Source of the DNA: JANQEA01 sp964466035
GTDB lineage: Bacteria; Bipolaricaulota; Bipolaricaulia; UBA7950; UBA9294
Direction of reading: 5' to 3'
Assembly: GCA_964466035.1 (NCBI GenBank)
Contig: CAYXLR010000004.1
Span: forward strand, 60,631-124,630
DNA: 64,000 nucleotides
In this document: piece after piece, positions 33,155-41,376 of the stretch
How positions within the stretch are numbered: position 1 is the first letter of the stretch
Layout: the number at the start of each line of letters is the position of its first letter
Position numbers and translations under genes: made by a program
Notes under the pieces: generated by a model
Seen by the model: only the letters and a program-made list of their open reading frames with translations
Database searches by the model: none
What the model was told of the DNA's origin: nothing

Positions 33155-34255
33155 ATGAGTCGCATCAAGATCGCTGTTGTCGGAGTTGGGAACTGCGCCA
33201 GTTCCTTGATACAAGGCATCCACTACTATCGGGAGAAGACCTCGCAAGATGCGATCGGCTTGATGCACTGGGAAATCGGAGGCTATGAGCCGGGTGACAT
33301 TGAGGTCGTCGCGGCCTTCGACATCGATAAACGCAAAGTCGGCGTCGATCTACACGAGGCCATTTTCTCCGCCCCCAACTGCACGACGGTTTTCTATGGC
33401 GCCCTCCCGAAATCCGGAGTCACCGTGCGAATGGGCAAGGTTCTGGACGGGTTTGCGGACCACATGGCAAGCTACGACGAAAGGCGCACCTTTGTGCTGG
33501 CTGACGAGCCGGAACCGACTGAGGAACAAGCCATCGCATTACTCAAAGAGTCCGGCGCTGAGATCCTCCTGAACTACCTCCCGGTCGGCTCCGAGGAGGC
33601 AACCCGATTCTATGCCGGATGTGCACTGCAGGCTGGCCTGGCACTCGTCAACAATATCCCGGTCTTCATCGCCAGCGATCCGGAAAGAACGTGGCCGAAA
33701 CGTTTTGAGGAGGCCGGTCTTCCCATCATTGGGGACGACGTCAAGTCTCAGTTGGGAGCAACCATTATCCACCGCGTGCTAACCGATCTGTTCGCCAAGC
33801 GTGGTGTCAAACTGGAACGGACTTACCAGCTCAATACCGGCGGCAACACCGACTTTCTCAACATGCTCGACCGCGGTCGGCTGGCTTCCAAGAAAGAGTC
33901 CAAGACTGAGGCAGTGCAGGCTGTGGCCGCCCACCGCATGGACGATGACACCATCCATATTGGCCCTAGCGATTATGTTCCCTGGCAGAACGACAACAAG
34001 GTCTGTTTCATCCGCATGGAGGGTGCGGTGTTCGGTGATGTGCCCATGGACCTCGAGCTGCGCCTGTCGGTGGAGGATTCGCCCAATTCGGCCGGAGTCG
34101 CGATTGATTCCATCCGCTGTGCCAAACTGGCGTTGGACCGAAGACAGGGCGGGATACTGGAGGCTCCATCGGCCTACTTCTGCAAACATCCACCGCGCCA
34201 GTTCACCGACGATGAAGCGTTCCGGATGACAGAACAATTCATCAGCGACGGCTGA
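33155..34255 (+). CDS. ino1: myo-Inositol-1-phosphate synthase
   Basis: Converts glucose-6-phosphate to L-myo-inositol-1-phosphate using NAD. The 366-aa product has the Rossmann motif IAVVGVGNCASSLIQGI and the family stretches LNTGGNTDFLNM and DYVPWQNDNKVCF, and matches the short mycobacterial/archaeal form. I start at ATG 33155, with GGGTGA 8 bases upstream; a GTG at 33143 in the same frame is too close to its own G-run. The next gene begins 4 bp after the stop. GC content is visibly below the flanks. Confidence 0.95.
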   Translation: MSRIKIAVVGVGNCASSLIQGIHYYREKTSQDAIGLMHWEIGGYEPGDIEVVAAFDIDKRKVGVDLHEAIFSAPNCTTVFYGALPKSGVTVRMGKVLDGFADHMASYDERRTFVLADEPEPTEEQAIALLKESGAEILLNYLPVGSEEATRFYAGCALQAGLALVNNIPVFIASDPERTWPKRFEEAGLPIIGDDVKSQLGATIIHRVLTDLFAKRGVKLERTYQLNTGGNTDFLNMLDRGRLASKKESKTEAVQAVAAHRMDDDTIHIGPSDYVPWQNDNKVCFIRMEGAVFGDVPMDLELRLSVEDSPNSAGVAIDSIRCAKLALDRRQGGILEAPSAYFCKHPPRQFTDDEAFRMTEQFISDG

Positions 34256-34259
34256 GGGG

Positions 34260-35588
34260 ATGGGAACGAAGTGCCTCATCATCGCAGCTGGCAAGGGTAG
34301 CCGGTTGGAGGAGAGGGGGGACAGCAAGCCCCTTATCCCCATCTTGGGTATTCCCTTGATCGAACGAGTTATCCGCATTGCATTGGAAGGCGGAGCGGAT
34401 GAATTCTACGTCGTGACTGGGTACAAGGGTGGCCAGGTTCGCGATTTCCTGGTGGAGCTCGCGGAACGTCTTGCGATTCGCATCACTCCTCTCGTGAATG
34501 ACGATTGGGACGAAGAGAACGGTCTCTCGGTGCTCAAGGCGCGGGACGTTCTGCACGAACCGTTCTTGCTGCTCATGGCGGATCACCTCTTCGATCCCAA
34601 CTTGGTCCGATCATTGACAAAGGTCAGTCTGGGCGATGGGGAGATTGCGTTAGTGGTGGATGGCGACACCCGCAACCCGCTTGTCGACATGGATGATGTG
34701 ACTCGCGTCAATGTGGAAGGCGGGAAGGTCCTAAACATCGGTAAGGATCTGGGCAACTTCAATGGTTTCGACACTGGTGTCTTCCTGTGCTCTCCCGCGA
34801 TATTTGAGACACTAGAGAAGAGCAGAGCGGAAGATGGCGATGCCACCCTGTCTGCGGGCGTACGGGTTCTGGCCGCCGAGGGCCGCGTCAGAGCGATCCC
34901 TGCGAGCGGTTTCTGGATCGATGTGGACGATCCCTCGGCTTTCCAGAAGGCGGAGAAGGCCTTGCTGAATTGCCTCCGCGACAAGGCCAATGACGGCCCG
35001 ATATCACGTTACTTGAATCGCCCCATCTCCACATGGTTCTCTCGTCGTTTGGTGAAACTTGATGTCACGCCCAATCAGATCTCTGCGTTCTCGTTTCTGT
35101 GTTCCTTGCTCGCCGCTGGACTCTTTGCATTCGGCGGGTATCTCGCTCTGCTCCTAGGCGGCATTCTGGCACAGTTCGCGTCCATCATCGATGGTTGCGA
35201 CGGGGAAGTGGCCAGGCTCACGTATCAGAGCAGCGACTTCGGTGGCTGGTTCGATGCAGTGCTGGACCGCTATGCCGACGCCTTCCTGCTGTTCGGCTTG
35301 ACCTGGCACCTGTTGGCGGTGCGGGCGAGCGGCTGGGTCTTCTTGGCCGGGTTCATGGCCATCATCGGCTCGTTCATGCTGAGCTACACGGCGGACAAGT
35401 ACGACAACCTGATGCGCGAGCGCATCAAGGCCGGGGGCAAGGCCAGGTTGCGGATGGGACGGGATGTGCGGGTATTCCTCATCTTTCTGGGCGCGGCGAC
35501 GAATCTGGTACTGCCAGTGCTGGTGGTGATCGCTGTCGTGATGAATCTTGAGACCATACGCCGGGTTAGGATTGCGTGTGTTCAGTAG
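34260..35588 (+). CDS. Bifunctional CTP:inositol-1-phosphate cytidylyltransferase/DIPP synthase
   Basis: The 442-aa product joins an N-terminal nucleotidyltransferase (about 1-230; IIAAGKGSRLEERGDSKPLIPI) with a C-terminal CDP-alcohol phosphatidyltransferase (about 255-440; DGCDGEVARLTYQSSDFGGWFDAVLDRYAD, and five or six TM helices). This is the IPCT/DIPPS architecture that makes CDP-inositol and then phosphorylated di-myo-inositol phosphate, a compatible solute of (hyper)thermophiles. The neighbour ino1 supplies the substrate. A homologous head-group use in phosphoinositide lipid synthesis is the main alternative. Confidence 0.88.
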   Translation: MGTKCLIIAAGKGSRLEERGDSKPLIPILGIPLIERVIRIALEGGADEFYVVTGYKGGQVRDFLVELAERLAIRITPLVNDDWDEENGLSVLKARDVLHEPFLLLMADHLFDPNLVRSLTKVSLGDGEIALVVDGDTRNPLVDMDDVTRVNVEGGKVLNIGKDLGNFNGFDTGVFLCSPAIFETLEKSRAEDGDATLSAGVRVLAAEGRVRAIPASGFWIDVDDPSAFQKAEKALLNCLRDKANDGPISRYLNRPISTWFSRRLVKLDVTPNQISAFSFLCSLLAAGLFAFGGYLALLLGGILAQFASIIDGCDGEVARLTYQSSDFGGWFDAVLDRYADAFLLFGLTWHLLAVRASGWVFLAGFMAIIGSFMLSYTADKYDNLMRERIKAGGKARLRMGRDVRVFLIFLGAATNLVLPVLVVIAVVMNLETIRRVRIACVQ

Positions 35589-36147
35589 CATCGAATGTGG
35601 CAAACAGAGGATCCGACGGATCATTGCGGGCTCACAGACACCAGAGGATTCACGCCACGCCGACAACACCCTTGAGTGGCTATTGCGCCTGCAACCAAAT
35701 GCCGGCGATGCTCTGCAGCTAGCAGCGCTGGGCCACGACATCGAGCGGGCGATCGAGGAAACCAAGGTAAGGCGAGCGGACTTCGACGACTACGCTGCCT
35801 TCAAGGCAGCCCACGCCCGAAACGGCGTGGCCATACTGCGCCCGATCCTGACCGCATGTGGTGTGGAACGCCACATTGTGAACGAGGCTTGCCGTCTGGT
35901 GGAGGTTCATGAGGCGGGCGGCGATCCTGACTCCGATCTGCTCAAGGATGCGGATAGCATCTCGTATTTCGATGTGAATCTGACTCTCTACTTCAAGCGT
36001 GAGGGTTGGGCTGAGACCAAACGGCGATCACGCTGGGGCTATCTGCGCCTCTCCTCACGAGCGAGAGAGATTGTCGAGAGTATCAACTACGAGGAGGAGG
36101 CATTGAATCGTCTGCTGCGAGACGTGATTCGTGAAAGCACCAGTTGA
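35578..36147 (+). CDS. HD-domain phosphohydrolase in the DIP operon
   Basis: The 189-aa product has an HD-type metal site: H in DSRHADNTLEWLL, HD in LAALGHDIERAIEE, H in VEVHEAGGD and D in LLKDADSISYFD. HD proteins are often phosphatases or phosphodiesterases. It follows ino1 and IPCT/DIPPS, overlapping the latter by 11 bp, so it may supply the phosphatase step that turns phosphorylated DIP into DIP. I choose GTG 35578 with AGGA upstream; a TTG at 35548 is also in frame. Confidence 0.75.
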   Translation: MFSSIECGKQRIRRIIAGSQTPEDSRHADNTLEWLLRLQPNAGDALQLAALGHDIERAIEETKVRRADFDDYAAFKAAHARNGVAILRPILTACGVERHIVNEACRLVEVHEAGGDPDSDLLKDADSISYFDVNLTLYFKREGWAETKRRSRWGYLRLSSRAREIVESINYEEEALNRLLRDVIRESTS

Positions 36148-36534
36148 CAGCGCAGCGCCTGAGGTGGGTGCCAACAATGGCAAAGACTTCCGTTGCCTCA
36201 CATTTCAAGGAGGAGGATCGACACGTGGCAGTCGAGGTTCTCGCAGACCGAGGTCATGCTCGCGGCAAGATCGATTGAGATGTGCTTCCTTGCGACTATG
36301 TTGATAAACTGATCAACCAATCATGCTTCGGCGGGGTCTTGGAGGCAGAAACCAGCTCGAACCAGAGCGCGGTGAAGAGCCCTCCAGTAGCAGACTTGCG
36401 CTGCAGTCTTGAGGATCGCTACCAAGCAACCGCTAGGACTTGAGTTCTACAATCAGTCCCCCAGCTTCCACAATCGGAAACGTCCGGTGGGGCATCGGTT
36501 GCCTGAGCACGCCGGACGTTCATTCCGTCTACCG
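36148..36534. other. Gene-poor stretch with a 17-codon ORF after a strong RBS
   Basis: No full gene is seen. AAGGAGGAGG (36207-36216) is well spaced from a GTG at 36225, but the frame closes at 36278 after 17 codons (MAVEVLADRGHARGKID). This looks like the start of a decayed gene or a very small peptide. The rest shows nothing I can call. Confidence 0.35.
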
Positions 36535-36705
36535 CTAGAACGAGACCTCGAACGACAACGTCCACTGGGTGAAGCCGGTCGTATCGACGGTGATCGTGCT
36601 CGACATCGAGACCGACGTTCCCAGAGCCAGCGTCACGCCCATCGTGCTCTGCGCCCAATCGAACAGAAGCCCTGTCGACGTGCTGAAGAACGAGAATCGA
36701 CTAGC
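36535..36705 (-). pseudogene. Remnant 3' end of an outer-membrane beta-barrel-like gene
   Basis: The minus-strand frame reads LLFDWAQSTMGVTLALGTSV, then MSSTITVDTTGFTQWTLSFEVSF and stop. Alternating hydrophobic/polar residues and a terminal phenylalanine are typical of the last strands of an outer-membrane barrel. No start or upstream portion exists: the frame runs into the left terminal repeat of the transposase element. It is probably the surviving end of a gene broken by that insertion or by other decay. Confidence 0.45.
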
Positions 36706-36722
36706 AACGACTAGAACGACTA

Positions 36723-37645
36723 GGGTCAGACCTTTACTTTCGAATCGATACCGTCTCAGCGCCGCGCTTCGCAATGACGCTGATGGTTGAGAAGTGCAGG
36801 CCCACGTGATCGCCAACCTCCCGTAGCTTGTAGTGATGACATCGAACCGCCTGGTGGATCCGCTCGTCGCGTGTCGTCTTGTCGGAGACATTCGAGAACA
36901 GCGCTTCGAGACTCGGGCGGGCTGCGACGCGTTCGCGTCTGAGAATCTCTGGATCCAGCGGCGTATCGAGAAGCAGCGGTCTCATGTGCTCCACGAAGGC
37001 CTCGCTGCCCAGCAGGCTTCCTGCGCGTAGGTCGTTCCATGCGCTGATTCCTCGTCCTTGGCTGACAAAGCGACGATAGGCACGAATCGCACCTGCCCGT
37101 ACTGGATCGAATTGAGAGAGAATCCAGTCGACGGTCAGGAGCTGGAGAGCCTCCGTCTGACCGGACGTAGCTCGATAGCTGCTCCACGGCCAATCACGAG
37201 CACTGCGGACCATCTTCGCACGCACTGGGTTCAGCACGACATACCGGGCCAGTTCCAGCAGATGAGTCTCCTTCTCGACAAGGATTGCCTTGAAGCGGCC
37301 TTGAAGGAGATGGCCGACTCGCTTGTGATGACGATTGAAGCTCTGTGTGTAGACACCGTTGAGAAGCTGCATCCCCCGAGACAGGTTGGCTGCAGGCGTT
37401 TCGATCAGGAGGTGGTAGTGGTTGGACATCAGGCAGTATGCGTGACAGATCCAACCATACCTGGAAACAACGTCATCCAGTACATTGAGGAAGCGACGCC
37501 GATCGTCATCGGTGAGGAAGGTCTTCTCCCACGCATTGCCACGGCTTGTGACGTGGTAGACGGCACCTTCGTATTGCACACGCAACGGTCTCGCCATGAT
37601 GTGGAGAGTCTACCACGTCCGGACTCGAAAATAAAGGTCTGACCC
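36723..37645 (-). mobile_element. REP-associated tyrosine transposase element with 24-bp inverted ends
   Basis: The transposase gene is bracketed by GGGTCAGACCTTTACTTTCG (continuing AATC) at 36723-36746 and its inverted partner at 37622-37645, 22 of 24 bases matching. The left repeat overlaps the transposase stop. I see no convincing target-site duplication. Confidence 0.7.
36734..37597 (-). CDS. REP-associated tyrosine (Y1/HUH-like) transposase
   Basis: The 287-aa product is an intact Y1_Tnp-family protein: MARPLRVQYEGAVYHVTSRGN start, HUH-type motif MSNHYHLLIET, and NPVRAKMVRSARDWPWSSY. The C-terminal part ends in a DnaA/helix-turn-helix-like region (REVGDHVGLHFSTISVIAKRG). These enzymes nick single-stranded DNA at repeat hairpins. 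No frameshift is visible, so it could be active. Confidence 0.92.
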   Translation of the reverse strand: MARPLRVQYEGAVYHVTSRGNAWEKTFLTDDDRRRFLNVLDDVVSRYGWICHAYCLMSNHYHLLIETPAANLSRGMQLLNGVYTQSFNRHHKRVGHLLQGRFKAILVEKETHLLELARYVVLNPVRAKMVRSARDWPWSSYRATSGQTEALQLLTVDWILSQFDPVRAGAIRAYRRFVSQGRGISAWNDLRAGSLLGSEAFVEHMRPLLLDTPLDPEILRRERVAARPSLEALFSNVSDKTTRDERIHQAVRCHHYKLREVGDHVGLHFSTISVIAKRGAETVSIRK

Positions 37646-38355
37646 CTTTAGCTTCTCAGAGCATGCAGGAGAAAGGAATAACTCGCAGGATGCTCTAGAA
37701 TCCATGCGCTATATGAGAACGCAGTCCCAAAAAAGAGCAGGAGTACTGGCGCCCAAATCTGTATGGCTCTGAGGACACCCAGTGCGAGCTGCCGTGCGTT
37801 AGACAGGAACCTGCGGAGTCCTGTGGACACGTTCAATCCAGGTCTTTGCATGGTACGAAGGATAGAGCGAATCGTTGAGTGCAGCAATCAGTTCCGACGA
37901 GGTCAAGTAACCGCGACAACATCCAGAAGGAGCAACTCCCTGGTGAGAGAAGGGGGAGATCAGACTCCTTATTCGTAAGCTGTGCCGGATCACATTTGAA
38001 CTCCCCGCCCACTCGCACGGAAGTTCTACTCCAGCAGTCGCATCATTCGAAGGCTTCTGTTGTGAGAGATCGCACACCGCTCGGAGCCCGTACCGCTCCA
38101 TGTGTCGGCCGAAGAGCTCTTCTGTGGAGACTAGCATCGCCGGTTCCGAACCGGGGTACTGCCTTGGTACCTGCTTGACGGTGACTTCGATCATTTCGCA
38201 TAGCCCACACGGCGCGACATACCTCAGGTACTACAAGCGGATCGAGGGCCGAAGACATCCTCCCCCTATCCTGCATTCCGCGTTGCGCCAACGACGAGTC
38301 GAGATGACGCCTTGCGCATTGCTAGGATTCGGTGAGTTGCTGTATAACCCGTGAC
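37646..38355. other. Gene-poor stretch between the transposase and the DUF3800 gene
   Basis: About 700 bp with no gene I can support. Minus-strand frames at 37648-37887 (ending with a hydrophobic stretch) and 37799-38194 overlap each other in different frames, lack recognisable domains and good ribosome sites. They may be decayed fragments. Composition is lower-GC. Confidence 0.4.
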
Positions 38356-39063
38356 ATGGCTAACAGGTTCAGTATCTACTGCGACGAGAGCTGCCACCTG
38401 TTGAGCGACGAGAGCGACCTAATGGTCCTTGGCGCGATCTGGTGCCCGACTTCTCGTGTTCGACAGCTTCTGTGGAAGATGCGTTCGCTGAAGAGGAGTC
38501 ATGGGCTCCCAACTAGCTTCGAGATTAAGTGGACGAAGGTGTCGCCTGGGCTGGAGAAGTTCTATCTGGATCTGGTGAGGTTGTTCTTCGCTGAAGAGGT
38601 ACTCCGTTTTCGGGGTTTGGTTGCTCACGGGAAATCCAGACTGCGGCACGATGAGTTCGCACAGACACATGACGATTGGTACTACAAGATGTACTTCCTG
38701 CTACTCCGGCAGCTCCTTGCCCCTGACGCCTCCTACAGAGTGTTCCTTGACGTTAAGGACACAAAGAGTTCCCCAAAAGTGGCAAAGCTTCACGATGTGC
38801 TCTGCCACAGCGCCTACGACTTCAAGCGAGAGATTGTGGAACAGATCCAGTCGATTAGATCCCACGAGGTTGAACTCCTCCAGCTGGCAGACCTGCTTAC
38901 TGGCGCAGTCTCCTACGCTAACCGCACTTCTCACCAGAGCAAGGCTAAGGTTCGTCTCCTCCAGGAGATTCGCACGATCTCAGGGTACTCGCTTACGAGA
39001 TCGACACTGCTTAGGGAGGACAAACTCAACATCTTTCACTGGACGCCGCAGGAGAGCCCGTGA
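38356..39063 (+). CDS. DUF3800-domain protein
   Basis: The 235-aa product starts MANRFSIYCDESCHL, the DUF3800 opening (usually YxDESG, here cysteine in place of glycine), and ends with the conserved acidic stretch VELLQLADLLTGAVSYANR. DUF3800 is an RNase-H-like fold family of unknown activity found in mobile and defence-associated regions. The next gene overlaps by 4 bp. Base composition is lower than the housekeeping flanks and it lies near a transposase, consistent with transfer. Confidence 0.82.
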   Translation: MANRFSIYCDESCHLLSDESDLMVLGAIWCPTSRVRQLLWKMRSLKRSHGLPTSFEIKWTKVSPGLEKFYLDLVRLFFAEEVLRFRGLVAHGKSRLRHDEFAQTHDDWYYKMYFLLLRQLLAPDASYRVFLDVKDTKSSPKVAKLHDVLCHSAYDFKREIVEQIQSIRSHEVELLQLADLLTGAVSYANRTSHQSKAKVRLLQEIRTISGYSLTRSTLLREDKLNIFHWTPQESP

Positions 39064-39557
39064 ATGCAGCATCCCTAGTGTGGCTTCCTCCGCGTCTGAG
39101 CGTTTCCGGCGATCCAGTAGCAGATCTCCCACTTCTGTACTCGGTTTTCGAAAGGGACTTCAAAGAAGTAGACATGGAGTTCGGTGGCCGCGAAGTACGC
39201 TGGCAGCGTCGCATCCTGCCGGGCTCTGGGTATGAGGAAGGATTCTGGCACTTGGTGAGCACAGAAGCGCCGGACGGCGTTTCCCGAATCTACGAACCGG
39301 CTCGTGCAAGCAAGCTTCCATGGTTGAGACCGACTCTCCAGCACTCGGGTGAGCTCGAGGTGACCGTCTGGAACTACATGGAGAAGGGAACCAGGCTTCG
39401 CACCTATGTCTGGCTGCAAACACTGGATTACTGCATTGTCCTTGAGCCGCGCGATCTAGGCACCGAACGAGTAGCCTTCATCATCACAGCATACCATGTT
39501 GATGGCGCGTCACGTCGTCGGAACCTCAAGCGCAAACTGGCAGGAGCAATTACATGA
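39060..39557 (+). CDS. Small protein, possible BECR-fold nuclease-like partner of DUF3800
   Basis: The 165-aa product is translationally coupled to the DUF3800 gene (GTGA overlap; AGGAG before the GTG). The order RIYEPARASKLPWLRPTLQHS, TRLRTYVWLQTLDYCIVLE, then VAFIITAYHVDGASRRRNLKRKL recalls the phage-associated Barnase/EndoU/ColicinE5-D/RelE-type nuclease-like domains, in which a late Thr/Tyr-rich strand and basic tail are typical. This is pattern memory only; no catalytic residue is proven. Confidence 0.6.
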   Translation: MNAASLVWLPPRLSVSGDPVADLPLLYSVFERDFKEVDMEFGGREVRWQRRILPGSGYEEGFWHLVSTEAPDGVSRIYEPARASKLPWLRPTLQHSGELEVTVWNYMEKGTRLRTYVWLQTLDYCIVLEPRDLGTERVAFIITAYHVDGASRRRNLKRKLAGAIT

Positions 39558-39757
39558 ATGCAATCGCCGCCCCGTGCGCGAAGCACTCCGGACGGCGAAA
39601 GATCTCCTTCTACACATGGCAGATGAGTCTACCAGCACGATAAGCTTTCACGTGGCGCATGTCAAGCCTTTTGCACCGAGAATACCTTCTATCGCTGTAC
39701 CGAGAACTCCCGGATGAAGGTTCTTGGTACAGTGACGTCAGGCGTACCAGTTCACCC

Positions 39758-40537
39758 CTAAATCTTGATTTTCACCAGCATCGGCGCGTGGTCGGACGGC
39801 TTGTCGCCTTGCCGCGGGTCGAGGTCGATCCAGGCAGAGACTGAACGATCGGCAAGCGACTGGGTCGCGAGGATGTGATCGACGCGCCAGCCCTTCCCTT
39901 CCGCGACGCCGTTCTTGGTCCGGTAGTCGTAGTAGGTATACTGGCCGGGGTCGGGCACGTGCTTGCGGAAGAGGTCGACGAGGCCCCACGACTTGACGTT
40001 CTCGAGCGCCTCGGTGACCCGCGGGTTGAAGCAGACGTGCCCCATCAGCCGCTTCGGGTCGTGGACGTCGATCGGCTCCGGAGCGACGTTCAGGTCGCCG
40101 GTCCAGAGGAGCGGTTCGTCGGGCGAGAAGTGCGACGCAAAGTACGCGCGCAGCCGCGCGAACCACTCGAGCTTGTAGGCGAACATCTCGTGCTCCGGAT
40201 CGCGGCCCTGCGGGACGTAGGTGTCCACGATCGGGATCCCGTGCGCCTCGCCGACGATCAGCCGCGCCTCGTCGGCCGGGCCGCCGTCGTCGAGGCCGCA
40301 GCGAACGGTCTCGATCGGCGTCTTCGATACGATCGCGACGCCGTTGTACGCCTTCTCCCCCCGAAAGGCGGCGCGGTAGCCGATCTCCTCGATCGCGGCG
40401 ACCGGGAAGTCGGAGTCCTGGACCTTTGTCTCCTGAAGGCAGACGACGTCCGGCTTAACCTTCTCCAGCCAAGGCAGAACGGCATGGAGGCGGGAGCGGA
40501 TCGAGTTGACGTTCCACGTGGCGACAATGAACGGCAT
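39758..40537 (-). CDS. xth: Exodeoxyribonuclease III
   Basis: Xth cleaves abasic sites and degrades DNA 3'-5'. The 259-aa product has the EEP-family motifs ATWNVNSIRSRL, CLQETKVQD, NGVAIVSK, LLWTGDLNVAP (Asp, Asn), WRVDHILAT and SDHAPMLVKI at the C-terminus. ATG 40537 follows GAAGG; a GTG at 40552 overlapping the NIF3 stop is a slightly longer alternative. Last gene of a minus-strand run; GC returns to the genome average here. Confidence 0.94.
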   Translation of the reverse strand: MPFIVATWNVNSIRSRLHAVLPWLEKVKPDVVCLQETKVQDSDFPVAAIEEIGYRAAFRGEKAYNGVAIVSKTPIETVRCGLDDGGPADEARLIVGEAHGIPIVDTYVPQGRDPEHEMFAYKLEWFARLRAYFASHFSPDEPLLWTGDLNVAPEPIDVHDPKRLMGHVCFNPRVTEALENVKSWGLVDLFRKHVPDPGQYTYYDYRTKNGVAEGKGWRVDHILATQSLADRSVSAWIDLDPRQGDKPSDHAPMLVKIKI

Positions 40538-40548
40538 CGAGCCTTCCT

Positions 40549-41376
40549 TCACTTGGGTGGGATGATCCCGGAAAAGGTCGTCACGTCGAGGCCTTCTTCC
40601 CGGAGCCGGTCGACGTACGGGTTGATCCCGACCGAGTCGGAGGCGATGTGCCCGGTGACGACCAGGTTCTTCGTCTCGCCGAACTCGCCGGTCAGCTTCT
40701 TCGCGTCGGCCGGGCGGCAGTGGATGTAGATCACGGTGTCGATCCCGTGGTCGAAGTACGCCTTGGCGACCGGCTGCCCGCCGTTCGTCCCGGCGCCGTG
40801 CGAGACGACGACCTTCCCGATCCGGTTCTCCGGCCTTCCGACGCGGACCTCGATCTCGGTCGCGGCGTTTCGGAACTCGCCGAACGTCTCGTAGAAGCGA
40901 TCGACCAGCTCGGCGACCGTCGCGTCCTCGTCCAGCCCGGCGGCCGCCTCGGCCATCCGCCGCCGGCCGATCTCGTCGAGCGGGGTGTGGACGTTCAGGT
41001 ACGGGATGTCGAGGAGCGACGCGACCGAAGGATCGTGGTCGTAGTTCGTCATCGAGCTCAGGATTCGGCGCTCCTCGATCGTCGATCGCATCGTCTCCTC
41101 GGCGACGTCCCTCGGAACTCCTGCGGCGACCATCTGGTCGACGTGCCGCTCGAGGACCTCGTGAAACCGGAGGGTCGAGCTTCCCCCGACCGGGTGGTGC
41201 GAGACGGCGCAGTCGAACCCCTGCGCCGACGCGATCGCCAGCTCGGCGGCCTTCAGATCGATCCCGAACAGGACCCGCTCGATCCCGTCGCCGGGCCGGT
41301 GGACCGCGCTGTCGCCGGGAACCTCGTCGAGGCCGGCCATCTCCAACGCAATCCGCATCAGGCCTTCGGTGTTCAC
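40549..41376 (-). CDS. NIF3-like dinuclear metal-centre protein
   Basis: The 275-aa product belongs to the NIF3/YbgI family, hexameric rings with a two-metal site. Ligand regions are CAVSHHPVGG, NVHTPLDEI and VVTGHIASDSVGINPYVDRL. The biochemical role is not settled; some members have GTP cyclohydrolase-like or hydrolase activity. GTG 41376 overlaps the kinase stop by 4 bp. Confidence 0.85.
   Translation of the reverse strand: MNTEGLMRIALEMAGLDEVPGDSAVHRPGDGIERVLFGIDLKAAELAIASAQGFDCAVSHHPVGGSSTLRFHEVLERHVDQMVAAGVPRDVAEETMRSTIEERRILSSMTNYDHDPSVASLLDIPYLNVHTPLDEIGRRRMAEAAAGLDEDATVAELVDRFYETFGEFRNAATEIEVRVGRPENRIGKVVVSHGAGTNGGQPVAKAYFDHGIDTVIYIHCRPADAKKLTGEFGETKNLVVTGHIASDSVGINPYVDRLREEGLDVTTFSGIIPPK

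Noticed and set aside
32906..33268. 120-codon minus-strand frame over the ino1 start
   Set aside because: Its C-terminal part looks protein-like, but it covers the ino1 ribosome site and start, and no domain is recognised.
37799..38194. 131-codon minus-strand frame
   Set aside because: No domain, no good ribosome site, and it overlaps other small frames in a decayed region.
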